DNA of 64,000 nucleotides, taken from positions 1 to 64,000 of the forward strand of contig CAYQZV010000010.1 in the NCBI GenBank assembly GCA_964422145.1, in the 5' to 3' direction. Shown piece after piece: positions 10,207 to 18,153 of this stretch. The stretch is from JACNKV01 sp964422145. GTDB taxonomy: Bacteria; Fidelibacterota; Marinisomatia; Marinisomatales; JACNKV01. Numbering within the stretch: position 1 is the stretch's first letter; each line of letters starts with the position of its first letter. The position numbers and the translations under genes are program-made. The notes below the pieces were generated by a model. The model did not search any database. It was not told where the DNA came from and worked only from the letters and a program-made list of their open reading frames with translations.

Positions 10207-10231
10207 TCACAAAACCGAAGTAAATTAGTCT

Positions 10232-10621
10232 ATGACAGTAGAAGACAGACCATTTCGTTTAACAGACGATGATAAATTGAAATACAAAGATGGCATTGAT
10301 GCAATTGATCTATCAGAAAAGCAGACGATTATGAGTAAAATTCCGAACAAGTTGAATGCTCTGTCTGAGAAACAAGAATTGAATATTTTTGAAGCAGAAG
10401 TCGTTGAGGGCGTTTCCGTTTTATATTCGCTGCTGAATACCCATCCTGAAATGAGTGAACAAATTCAGAAAAAAATCTTATTTGCGTTGAATTATTTCGC
10501 CGAAACGAAAGATGAAGTTCCGGATAGTATTTCCGGAATCGGTTTTATGGACGATGCTGCGGTCATCCTATGGATTATTGAGGAAATTCAATTCAAATAT
10601 CAACAATATTTTGATGCGTAA
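10232..10621 (+). CDS. DUF1232 (YkvA-like) small protein
   Basis: A 129-residue protein of unknown function. Its C-terminal half, residues about 85-125 with the pattern AL-x-YF ... VPDSISGIGFMDDAAVI, matches the DUF1232/YkvA signature (usually PDxIPxxGxLDDA). The N-terminal half is charged and predicted helical. There is no signal peptide; the DUF1232 helix may associate with the membrane. It lies 21 bases upstream of plsX and is probably co-transcribed with it, but nothing ties it to phospholipid synthesis by sequence. Confidence 0.7.
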   Translation: MTVEDRPFRLTDDDKLKYKDGIDAIDLSEKQTIMSKIPNKLNALSEKQELNIFEAEVVEGVSVLYSLLNTHPEMSEQIQKKILFALNYFAETKDEVPDSISGIGFMDDAAVILWIIEEIQFKYQQYFDA

Positions 10622-10642
10622 GAAAGGACATAATATAGAACG

Positions 10643-11710
10643 ATGAAACATCCGATAAGAATTGCCGTTGATGCGATGGGGGGAGATCACGGACCAGACG
10701 TTGTTGTAAAAGGTGTAATCGCCGCCCTGAAAAACCATCCGCTGCATGTCATTTTGGTCGGAGACAAGATCAAAATTGAAGATGCATTGAAAAAATTTCA
10801 CTATTCCGATGACAGCATTGAAATTGTTCATACGGTTCAAACAATCAAAATGGGTGAAAATCCCAAGGATGCCGTACACAATAAGCCAGACGCAAGTATC
10901 GTTTTGGCTGCTAAGATCGTTTCAGAAGGCCGGGCGGATGCATTAGTGTCCGCAGGAAGTACGGGAGCTACCGTTCTATCATCTGCAAAATATATCCCAA
11001 GGATTCTCGGTGTACGTAGAACAGCTATCGCAACCGTCTATCCAACCATGAATGAGTTTCAACGAAATGATCACTTAGCGTTTATGCTGGATGTCGGAGC
11101 GAACGTCCACTGCACCGCTGAAGAATTGGTTCAGTTTGCGATCATGGGAGCAAGTTATGTGTCAGAGGTTCGCGGTATTTCTAATCCGGCAGTCGCCTTG
11201 CTGAATAATGGAGAAGAACCATCCAAAGGCGGTGAGATCATGCAAAAAGCATACCGGATGCTTTCCGAAACACCGGGTGTTAATTTCTTTGGAAACGTTG
11301 AAGGGAAAGACATCTTGAGGGGTGTTGTTGATGTCATTGTCACGGAAGGATTTGTCGGCAATATCGTTATCAAGACGTTAGAAGGTGCTGCGCATACGGT
11401 CGGGCATTTAAGTAAACTGGCATTCAAAATGAAATGGTCTTGGAAAATGGGACTGCTGATGCTGAGGAAGGGAATCAAAACCTTGAAAGAAATCACCGAT
11501 TATGCTGAATATGGCGGTGCTCCATTGCTTGGATTTGAGAAAATTGTAATTGCTGCTCATGGCCGATCAAATGAAAAAGCGATCTCCAATGCGATCGTGT
11601 TAGCCGGGAAGTGCGTCAAAGATGATGTCTGCGGTCAGATCGAAAATCGAATTCGGGATTTTGAAATGCGGTCTCACAGTGAATACGACCGTATGACGGA
11701 AGAGTTTTAA
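10643..11710 (+). CDS. plsX: Phosphate acyltransferase PlsX
   Basis: A 355-residue enzyme that converts acyl-ACP and phosphate to acyl-phosphate, the donor for PlsY in the first step of phospholipid synthesis. The N-terminal signature IRIAVDAMGGDHGP is diagnostic, as are ALVSAGSTGATV near residue 105 and VTEGFVGNI near residue 235. It is a peripheral inner-membrane enzyme. Unlike many bacteria, it is not next to rpmF or fabH here; the DUF1232 gene precedes it. cdsA and gpsA, from the same pathway, lie elsewhere in the window. Confidence 0.96.
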   Translation: MKHPIRIAVDAMGGDHGPDVVVKGVIAALKNHPLHVILVGDKIKIEDALKKFHYSDDSIEIVHTVQTIKMGENPKDAVHNKPDASIVLAAKIVSEGRADALVSAGSTGATVLSSAKYIPRILGVRRTAIATVYPTMNEFQRNDHLAFMLDVGANVHCTAEELVQFAIMGASYVSEVRGISNPAVALLNNGEEPSKGGEIMQKAYRMLSETPGVNFFGNVEGKDILRGVVDVIVTEGFVGNIVIKTLEGAAHTVGHLSKLAFKMKWSWKMGLLMLRKGIKTLKEITDYAEYGGAPLLGFEKIVIAAHGRSNEKAISNAIVLAGKCVKDDVCGQIENRIRDFEMRSHSEYDRMTEEF

Positions 11711-11763
11711 GGCACAAATAAATTATTAAGTATACGTTTGCTTAGCTCGGGGTTTGTCTCCGG

Positions 11764-12210
11764 TTAAAGCATCCACAGCAAATACAAGACTAAACTTGTA
11801 ATTAAAAATCCGGTAATATAAGTCACAATCTGTTCCTGTCGAATTTGCTGGAACTCACTTTGATGAATATCGTAAATCAATGAAACGGTAATTGTATCAT
11901 TCGCAGGGACATACACTCGCTTGACAGCTTCGGGAAGACGATCTTTGATCGATGGAATTTCAAAGTTAGCGGGGAGATAACTTATCTCATGGATGCCGTT
12001 GTCGATCGGAATGGGTTCTTTAATCGGAGTTTTTCCAATATAAACACCGTTAATAAAAATAGGTGTATTCAAACTGTCTGACTCAGGAAGAATATATCCG
12101 ATTTGCTGATAACTCTGTTGGTTGAGCTCGACAGTTTCTGAAGAATTATCCTGCCCAACCATCACGGAAAACCCGCAAAACAAAAGTAAAATAGGGAACC
12201 ATTGTTTCAT
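11764..12210 (-). CDS. PEGA-like exported protein with C-terminal membrane anchor
   Basis: A 148-residue protein of unknown function. It has a signal peptide (MKQWFPILLLFCGFSVMVGQ) and a central segment at about residues 45-75 with the PEGA-domain pattern TPIFINGVYIGKTPIKEPIPI. A hydrophobic segment of about 18 residues ends the protein. PEGA domains are short beta-structures thought to bind surface layers or peptidoglycan. The gene is convergent with plsX and divergent from the TPR lipoprotein at 12339. A tail-anchored periplasmic protein is the best guess. Confidence 0.62.
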   Translation of the reverse strand: MKQWFPILLLFCGFSVMVGQDNSSETVELNQQSYQQIGYILPESDSLNTPIFINGVYIGKTPIKEPIPIDNGIHEISYLPANFEIPSIKDRLPEAVKRVYVPANDTITVSLIYDIHQSEFQQIRQEQIVTYITGFLITSLVLYLLWML

Positions 12211-12338
12211 AGAATAAGTTACATCGAACAGATAACTGGAGACGAGCGAATTTTATACACATTAAGTTCTCGGAGTTTTTTCCATAAGAAATCAACTTGT
12301 TTATTGTCGTAAACATAGTGAATTTCCATGAACATTCT

Positions 12339-14240
12339 ATGCGTAGAAAAACCATTTTATTCATTATCTCAATATTCCTGATCGGATTCCCGACAGGATG
12401 TGCCTATTTCAATACATACTACAATGCAGAGCAATATTTTGAAACGGCTGAGCAGTCTCGGTTAGAAAAGACAGATGAAACACTTCCGACGACAGCCAGA
12501 GACGCTTATGAAAAGGTAATTCAGAAAACCCGTCGAGTGATTGAGAAATATCCTGAGAGTAGATATGCTGATCAGGCAAGACTGCTTATGGGAATTTCGC
12601 AATTCCATCTCAAACAGTATTCGTATGCCGAACAAATGTTTCGCCACCTGATACAAAATGGTGAAGAATCAATTCAACCTCAAACACGTTATTGGCTGGC
12701 AATGTGTAAATGGAAACAGGGTTTACCTCAGCCTGCTTTGGATGATCTGATCGAATTGATTCAAGAAGATATTTCAGACGAATTATTATCGACGATTTAT
12801 CTGTCCATTTCTGAATTGTATTTAGAGAGGGAAGACTCAAAGAACGCACTCGATATGCTGGAAAAAGCTGCGACATTGGTCAGTTCATCCAGAAAAAAAA
12901 GTCAAATTTATTACCGCCTATCCAACTTAGCTGAAGAAAAAGAAGATTGGGAAAAAGCCGTCCATGCCAATAAACAGGTGATTAAACACTCGCTGGCAAA
13001 AAGCCGGATCATGGAAGCCCATAAGTCAATCATTCGGATTTACAGATTATCTGAGCAAGAAGACCAGGCATATAGTAAAACAATTAAACTGTTTAAAGAT
13101 GATAATTACACCGACATCCATGCAGATTTAAAATTAGAACTTGGAAAAATCGCTCAGTTAAAAGGTGATTTCGAAGCATCAGTGAAACAGTTTAGTGATG
13201 TCTCGGTTGATTATCCCGGAACCTTAGCCTCAGCGGAAGCTAAATATTTATTAGGGGAATACAACATCCACATAGACTGGGATTTGGAAAAAGCGAAATC
13301 TGAATATGAAGCGGTAGCAACCGAAAACAGGCAATCGCCTTTTTCGTCCTCAGCGCAAGACTTATTGAAATATATTAACAAAATGTTGTCAGAAATAGAT
13401 GCGATCCGTGAATTGACATTGTCCATGACGGTAACAAATGATTCCACAGCGACAGATACAACGGGTGTAGACTCACTTGATGTTGAAAAAATATATGAAC
13501 AACTTGCCGGGCATCGCTACATCTTAGCCGAAATTAAAAACTTCCAATTCGATAAGTCAGACTTAGCCTTGCAAGAGCTTGATACATTATTGGCTTATCC
13601 AAAGACCGTAAGTGAGTATCCCAAAGCTGTTTACTTAAAATCTCATATTTTACGGAGGTTAGGAAAAACCGACGAATCAAATCTGCTTGAAGAAGAAATT
13701 CTTGCCAAATGGTCTGATTCCGAATTTGCTATGGAAATCAACCGATCACGAAATAATGTTGAAGAGGATGACCCGATTGAAATAAAGTTTAATCTTGCTG
13801 AAGAAGTATGGTTTATCGATAAAGATTCATCTTTGACCTTACTGAAAGAAATTGTCTCTAAGGATTCTGTGAGTACCGTTTCGGCATCTGCCCTATATTT
13901 CTTAGCCTATCAATATGATCGAGCTTTTTATGAAACTGACAGCGCATTAAAGTACTACGAACTGCTGGAAAGATGGCATCCCCAAAGCGAGCAAAATGAA
14001 GTATCAAGAACCCAATTAAGCATTATTCGTTCTACCTTTGCTGAACTCAATGTGGATACGACATCTGTCACAGTTAAGGACTCACTTCAAACGGAATTAC
14101 CCGTAGATTCATTGCTGACTCCGGTTAGCAATGGATCGCTCCGCCCGATCAGTGTTCAGCCGACGGATAAAGAAAAAACTGACACTGAAAATGGGGTGAC
14201 GGATATTCCGGAGAAACCGGAAAAAGTACTCGATAAATAA
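12339..14240 (+). CDS. TPR-repeat outer-membrane lipoprotein (BamD/YbgF-like)
   Basis: Start set at ATG 12339, which places a proper lipoprotein signal at the N-terminus (MRRKTILFI ... FPTGC, mature Cys about residue 21). The 633-residue product has many tetratricopeptide-like helix pairs from about residue 50 to 560. One unit reads YPESRYADQARLLMG, the pattern seen in BamD and YbgF. CAYFNTYYNAEQYF after the lipid Cys is a form I associate with large TPR lipoproteins of FCB bacteria. The C-terminal 60 residues are Ser/Thr/Pro/Asp-rich. Likely a scaffold at the outer membrane, possibly linked to barrel assembly. It ends 4 bases before pyrK. Confidence 0.75.
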   Translation: MRRKTILFIISIFLIGFPTGCAYFNTYYNAEQYFETAEQSRLEKTDETLPTTARDAYEKVIQKTRRVIEKYPESRYADQARLLMGISQFHLKQYSYAEQMFRHLIQNGEESIQPQTRYWLAMCKWKQGLPQPALDDLIELIQEDISDELLSTIYLSISELYLEREDSKNALDMLEKAATLVSSSRKKSQIYYRLSNLAEEKEDWEKAVHANKQVIKHSLAKSRIMEAHKSIIRIYRLSEQEDQAYSKTIKLFKDDNYTDIHADLKLELGKIAQLKGDFEASVKQFSDVSVDYPGTLASAEAKYLLGEYNIHIDWDLEKAKSEYEAVATENRQSPFSSSAQDLLKYINKMLSEIDAIRELTLSMTVTNDSTATDTTGVDSLDVEKIYEQLAGHRYILAEIKNFQFDKSDLALQELDTLLAYPKTVSEYPKAVYLKSHILRRLGKTDESNLLEEEILAKWSDSEFAMEINRSRNNVEEDDPIEIKFNLAEEVWFIDKDSSLTLLKEIVSKDSVSTVSASALYFLAYQYDRAFYETDSALKYYELLERWHPQSEQNEVSRTQLSIIRSTFAELNVDTTSVTVKDSLQTELPVDSLLTPVSNGSLRPISVQPTDKEKTDTENGVTDIPEKPEKVLDK

Positions 14241-14244
14241 TATA

Positions 14245-15027
14245 ATGATAAAAGAAGACTGTAAAATAATTTACAATGATCAGATTGCACACACTTTGTG
14301 GAAGATGATTTTTAAATCAGATCGGATTGCACCATCCTATAAAGGTGCAGGTCAATTCATTTTACTTCTTCCAAATGACTCTCTTGATCACCCTCTGCGT
14401 CGTCCGATGAGTATTGCAGGCGTTGAAGGTGATCAATTTTCCATCATTTATAAAACGGTTGGACCCATCACAAACGCTATGAGTCAAATGAAACCCGGAG
14501 AGACGATCAATGTGCTCGGTCCTCTGGGAAATACATTTACAACAACTGACGATGAAACCACACCAATATTGATCGGCGGCGGTGTTGGGCTGGCTCCAAT
14601 TCTAAATTTGCAGAAACTACTGAATGATTCCATAACAATCATTGGAGCGCGAACTGCCGAAGAACATTTTTTAACTCATTCCCCCAAGGATGGATTGATT
14701 TTATCGACCGACGATGGATCGGCTGGAATTAAAGGAAACGTCATTACCGCATTAGAAAGTGTGATCAATAAGATTAAGAATCCGATAATTTACGCATGTG
14801 GTCCGGAACCGATGTTAAAAGCATTACAAACATTTTCGATTACAAATGACATACCCGCTCAGTTATCGGTTGAGAGTTATATGGCCTGCGGTATCGGAAT
14901 TTGTCAAGGATGTGTGATTAAAAAAACATCAGCAAACGTAAACACGGAACCGTCTTATCATCAGAGATTTGATCTCGTGTGCAAGAACGGCCCCGTTTTT
15001 TCAGCAGGGGAGATTCGTTTTGGTTGA
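14245..15027 (+). CDS. pyrK: Dihydroorotate dehydrogenase electron-transfer subunit
   Basis: A 260-residue iron-sulfur flavoprotein that passes electrons from PyrD to NAD+. The N-terminal half is a ferredoxin-reductase-type FAD domain (HPLRRPMSI near residue 50) and the middle an NAD-binding domain (IGGGVGLAPIL). The C-terminal [2Fe-2S] site is seen in MACGIGICQGCVIKK with a fourth cysteine in DLVCKNG. It overlaps pyrD by 8 bases, giving the class 1B (PyrDB-PyrK) NAD-linked enzyme of pyrimidine synthesis. Confidence 0.95.
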   Translation: MIKEDCKIIYNDQIAHTLWKMIFKSDRIAPSYKGAGQFILLLPNDSLDHPLRRPMSIAGVEGDQFSIIYKTVGPITNAMSQMKPGETINVLGPLGNTFTTTDDETTPILIGGGVGLAPILNLQKLLNDSITIIGARTAEEHFLTHSPKDGLILSTDDGSAGIKGNVITALESVINKIKNPIIYACGPEPMLKALQTFSITNDIPAQLSVESYMACGIGICQGCVIKKTSANVNTEPSYHQRFDLVCKNGPVFSAGEIRFG

Positions 15028-15940
15028 TCTTACAATTAAATTAGGCGGCGTTTCGTTTAACAATCCGGTCTTCACTGCTTCCGGGACGTTTGGGTATGGA
15101 ACGGAAGTCTCTACGTTAACGGATGTATCCAAACTTGGAGCGATCATCACCAAATCCGTGACGCGGTATCCCAGGGAAGGAAATCCTCCGCCGCGAATAG
15201 TCGAAACACCATCCGGGATGATCAATTCGATCGGCTTGGCAAATATCGGGGTGGAAGACTATATCAAGGATATGCTGCCGTTGTACCAAAATATCGGTAC
15301 AAAAGTGATCATGAACATTGCAGGAACCACGATTGATGAATATTGCGAAGTTCTGGAAAAAGTGGAATCAGTTTCATCAGATATCGTCGGGTACGAGATC
15401 AACATCTCCTGCCCAAATGTAAAAGAAGGCGGGATGCAGTTTGGCGTGGACGTATCCATGACGGAAACATTAACCGCAGCGATGAGACAGCGTACGCAAC
15501 GTCTTTTGATCATGAAGTTAAGCCCGAATGTCACAGACATCACATCCATCGCAAAAGCAGCTGAAAACGGGGGTACTGACGCGGTTTCAGCGATCAATAC
15601 GGTTGTAGGCATGAGTATCAATGCTGACACAAAATACAGTCAAATTTATACTACATTCGGCGGATTATCGGGGCCGGCCATCAAACCCATAGGATTAGCC
15701 GCAGTATTTAAGGTGTATCAAACGGTGAATATTCCGATCATCGGTCTAGGCGGTATCAGTAACGGAAAGGATGCAGCAGAATATCTCTTAGCCGGTGCGT
15801 CAGCCGTTCAGGTCGGAACAGCGAATTTCAGACATCCGGATGCAGGAGAGCAAATCATTCGGGAATTAACCGATTATGCCAAGAAGAGTAATGTTCAGTC
15901 GATCTCGTCTTTAACCGGAAAGGTCATTACACACTCGTGA
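15020..15940 (+). CDS. pyrD: Dihydroorotate dehydrogenase, catalytic subunit (class 1B)
   Basis: The start is taken as TTG 15020, seven bases after an AGGGGAG site. It gives a normal N-terminus (VDLTIKLGGVSFNNPVFTAS) and 306 residues; longer in-frame versions add residues foreign to the family. The FMN barrel motifs are present: TASGTFGYG, INISCPNVKEGG holding the conserved active-site cysteine, and IPIIGLGGI near the phosphate site. It oxidises dihydroorotate to orotate and passes electrons to PyrK, whose gene overlaps it by 8 bases. It also overlaps rlpA by 4 bases at its end. Confidence 0.95.
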   Translation: MVDLTIKLGGVSFNNPVFTASGTFGYGTEVSTLTDVSKLGAIITKSVTRYPREGNPPPRIVETPSGMINSIGLANIGVEDYIKDMLPLYQNIGTKVIMNIAGTTIDEYCEVLEKVESVSSDIVGYEINISCPNVKEGGMQFGVDVSMTETLTAAMRQRTQRLLIMKLSPNVTDITSIAKAAENGGTDAVSAINTVVGMSINADTKYSQIYTTFGGLSGPAIKPIGLAAVFKVYQTVNIPIIGLGGISNGKDAAEYLLAGASAVQVGTANFRHPDAGEQIIRELTDYAKKSNVQSISSLTGKVITHS

Positions 15941-16404
15941 GATTCACCATCAAATCATTTTTCCCGATTTGGATCACCTTTTTATGCGGATATTTACTTG
16001 TGTCTTGTACAAGTTCACCGCGATACGGAACAACGACAAGGGGTAAAAAGATCAAAAGTAAACATCAGGTTGCGCGGAAAAAAGAATTAGTCGGTGTCAG
16101 TTCCTATTACGGGAAGGATTTCCACGGGAAACTCACCGCAAATGGGGAAGTGTATGACATGTACGGTATTACCGCCGCACATAAGACATTACCACTGAAT
16201 ACAATTGCCCGTGTGACAAACTTATCTAATAATCAATCGATCATTCTTCGCATCAACGACCGAGGTCCATTTGTGAAGGGCCGAATTTTGGACTGCTCCT
16301 ACGGTGCGGCGGTAAAATTGGATTTTGTGAATGAAGGAACTGCAAAAGTAAAAATTGAGATTATTGAACTCGGTGATAATAAATATATGAAACATAAAGA
16401 TTAA
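15937..16404 (+). CDS. rlpA: RlpA-family septal ring lytic transglycosylase, lipoprotein
   Basis: A 155-residue lipoprotein starting at GTG 15937, which overlaps the pyrD stop (GTGA). The signal peptide ends in lipobox LLVSC. The rest is one double-psi beta-barrel: GVSSYYGKDFHG, LTANGEVYDM, AAHKTLPLNT and RINDRGPFVKGRI are all recognisable RlpA/barwin-type motifs. RlpA proteins cleave or bind denuded glycan strands at the division septum. No SPOR domain is present, so this is the short form. Its overlap with pyrimidine genes looks like packing rather than function. Confidence 0.92.
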   Translation: MRFTIKSFFPIWITFLCGYLLVSCTSSPRYGTTTRGKKIKSKHQVARKKELVGVSSYYGKDFHGKLTANGEVYDMYGITAAHKTLPLNTIARVTNLSNNQSIILRINDRGPFVKGRILDCSYGAAVKLDFVNEGTAKVKIEIIELGDNKYMKHKD

Positions 16405-16431
16405 AGCTACGATTTAATAAAAGGAAATACC

Positions 16432-17319
16432 ATGAAACGATACATCCTCATTCTAAATCCTCATGGCGGCGTAAAAACCGGTCGCACTATTTTGAAAAAG
16501 ATCAAGCCTGTGTTTGACGCTGCCGGGTCTGAGTTAAATGTGTACGAAACCGAGCATGCAGGACATGCAAAAGAGTTAGCTTATTCACTGGATTACACCG
16601 GATACGAAGGTTTGTGTGCCATAGGCGGAGACGGAACGATGCACGAAGTAGTGAATGGGATGTTAGCAAGACCCGATAAAAGACAATTGCCCATCGGTTT
16701 GATCACCGGAGGAACGGGCAACTCGTTTATGCGGGATGTCAATTGCCTTGATTCGGTCGTCGCAGCAAAGCGAGTCGTAACGGGAAGAAAACGTCCGGTG
16801 GATGTCGCCAAAGTGGATGCGAATGGTGAAACACTATATGCGTTTAATATCATTGGATGGGGCATGCCGACCGAGATCAACCGGATATCTGAAAAGCTTC
16901 GTTGGATGGGAGGACAGCGGTACAATGTTGCTTCGATCATTGAAGTGATGAAAAACAAACAGCGGTTGGCGACATTGGTTATCGATGGAAATCGTATCGT
17001 TGGTAACTTTGGTTTTATCATGGGATGTAATACAATTCATACCGGAAAAGGGATGAAAATGGCACCCTTGGCTCAGGTAGATGACGGATATATTGATCTG
17101 ATCATTGTCCATAAAGCCGGTCGAATGAAGCTGTTGAACATGTTCCCGAAAGTCTTTTCCGGTTCTCATATTGGTGACCCGGCGGTTCAATATAAACAGG
17201 TAACAGAGTTTTCGATTATCCCCGATGAGCCGCATGAATTAAACATCGATGGTGAGATGATCGGGAGTACGCCAATCCACGTTGTTGTGCTTCCAAAAGC
17301 AATCGAAATGCTTGTATGA
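16432..17319 (+). CDS. Diacylglycerol/sphingosine kinase-like lipid kinase (YegS/DgkB type)
   Basis: A 295-residue cytosolic enzyme of the diacylglycerol kinase catalytic family. The nucleotide-binding signature AIGGDGTMHEVVNGM lies near residue 65 and TGGTGNSFMRDV near 92; an acidic C-terminal segment ends in the usual NIDGE form. It likely phosphorylates diacylglycerol or another membrane lipid using ATP; the exact lipid is not readable. A purine-rich AAAAGGAAAT site lies before the ATG. Confidence 0.9.
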   Translation: MKRYILILNPHGGVKTGRTILKKIKPVFDAAGSELNVYETEHAGHAKELAYSLDYTGYEGLCAIGGDGTMHEVVNGMLARPDKRQLPIGLITGGTGNSFMRDVNCLDSVVAAKRVVTGRKRPVDVAKVDANGETLYAFNIIGWGMPTEINRISEKLRWMGGQRYNVASIIEVMKNKQRLATLVIDGNRIVGNFGFIMGCNTIHTGKGMKMAPLAQVDDGYIDLIIVHKAGRMKLLNMFPKVFSGSHIGDPAVQYKQVTEFSIIPDEPHELNIDGEMIGSTPIHVVVLPKAIEMLV

Positions 17320-17407
17320 TTCGCTGTCGAATTGGATGAAAAACACAAAACTGAAAAACATTTGCACATAAAATATTTTTTAATTTAACTTTGACTAGGA
17401 TTTGTGA

Positions 17408-17477
17408 GAGGCCCCGTTGGTACGGCGTGCTCTTCAGGGAAAAAAGATTTTCTCGAGGGTAAACTGGCGGGGCTTTT
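17408..17477 (+). ncRNA. Extended hairpin with U-run: large terminator or small structured RNA
   Basis: GCCCCG at 17411-17416 pairs with CGGGGC at 17468-17473. The stem continues inward through TTGGT/ACTGG with wobble pairs, and an inner hairpin GGGAAAA/TTTTCTC closes on AAGA. TTTT follows directly. This could be an unusually long rho-independent terminator for the lipid kinase gene, or a short structured RNA or leader upstream of the thioesterase gene. I do not recognise SRP RNA, tmRNA, tRNA or a known riboswitch core in it. Confidence 0.4.
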
Positions 17478-17480
17478 GTA

Positions 17481-17509
17481 TTGACGGAGATTTCACAGCA
17501 CCTTAACGA
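17481..17509 (+). promoter_or_regulatory. Possible sigma-70-type promoter
   Basis: TTGACG at 17481-17486 and TAACGA at 17504-17509 are separated by 17 bases, a good spacing for a housekeeping promoter. They lie just after the hairpin at 17408-17477 and 65 bases before the thioesterase start. The -10 box matches only partly, so this is tentative. Confidence 0.35.
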
Positions 17510-17573
17510 AATTCGCTATCTCGAGTTTCAGTCCATTATCCAAAATATTTTGCATTAAAAAAGAGAGATTATT

Positions 17574-17969
17574 ATGTCGACCGTTGCCCATTATTCCCAA
17601 TTAGTCATGCCCGATCATTTAAATAATGTAGGAACTTTGTTCGGTGGACAGATGATCTCATGGATGGACATTGCCGCAGCAAAAACATCCTATCGTTTTT
17701 TAAGAGGAACCGATGCCTGGGGTTCTGTCACACGAGCAATTAACAGCGTAGAATTCACTGAACCTGTGTATGGCGGTGAGTGGGTGACCTTTACCGGGAC
17801 AGTGATTCAAGCCGGTAAATCATCCATTAAAGTTAAAGTGGATGCGCATGCCGAAAGCCGCCATCATGAAAAAAGACTGGCGTGTACTGCCGTGATTACA
17901 ATGGTGTCCGTGAAAGAAGATTCAAAAGGCGAGTTTTCAAAATACGACCACAATATCGAAGTAAAATAA
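17574..17969 (+). CDS. Acyl-CoA thioesterase, hotdog fold (YciA/BACH type)
   Basis: A 131-residue single hotdog-fold protein that hydrolyses acyl-CoA to free acid and CoA. The family signature is clear: NNVGTLFGGQMISWMD near residue 20, with the catalytic aspartate in SWMD. SVEFTEPVYGGEW and SSIKVKV follow. A GAGAG site precedes the ATG. It stands alone between a structured intergenic region and acs. Together with acs it may help balance the acetyl- or acyl-CoA pool, but that link is only positional. Confidence 0.88.
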   Translation: MSTVAHYSQLVMPDHLNNVGTLFGGQMISWMDIAAAKTSYRFLRGTDAWGSVTRAINSVEFTEPVYGGEWVTFTGTVIQAGKSSIKVKVDAHAESRHHEKRLACTAVITMVSVKEDSKGEFSKYDHNIEVK

Positions 17970-18024
17970 TTTCGAATTCTTAACTACACATATTTTATAT
18001 AGATTTAAGTTATAAAAACAAAAC

Positions 18025-18103
18025 AGGATAAGTCTATCCTTATTTGTTGTTCGCCGTTAGTAAACTAATTAAATTTGTCCCTCGAAATATACTTTTTTTC
18101 GAG
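18025..18103 (+). repeat. Two inverted repeats in the acs upstream region
   Basis: AGGATA/TATCCT (18025-18040, 4-base loop) and CTCGAAA/TTTCGAG (18081-18103, 9-base loop) are perfect inverted repeats in the 184-base gap before acs. The first could be a weak terminator for the thioesterase gene; the second is better placed to be an operator or leader hairpin for acs. No clear promoter boxes were found around them. Confidence 0.35.
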
Positions 18104-18153
18104 AAATTGAATACTATTATTATTAATCACAGTTAAGTTACTGGAGGAATCAG

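Noticed and set aside
17408..17477. tRNA-Sec, SRP RNA or tmRNA
   Set aside because: There is no cloverleaf with anticodon TCA, no conserved SRP apical motif and no tmRNA tag frame. Only a long hairpin with a U-run can be supported.
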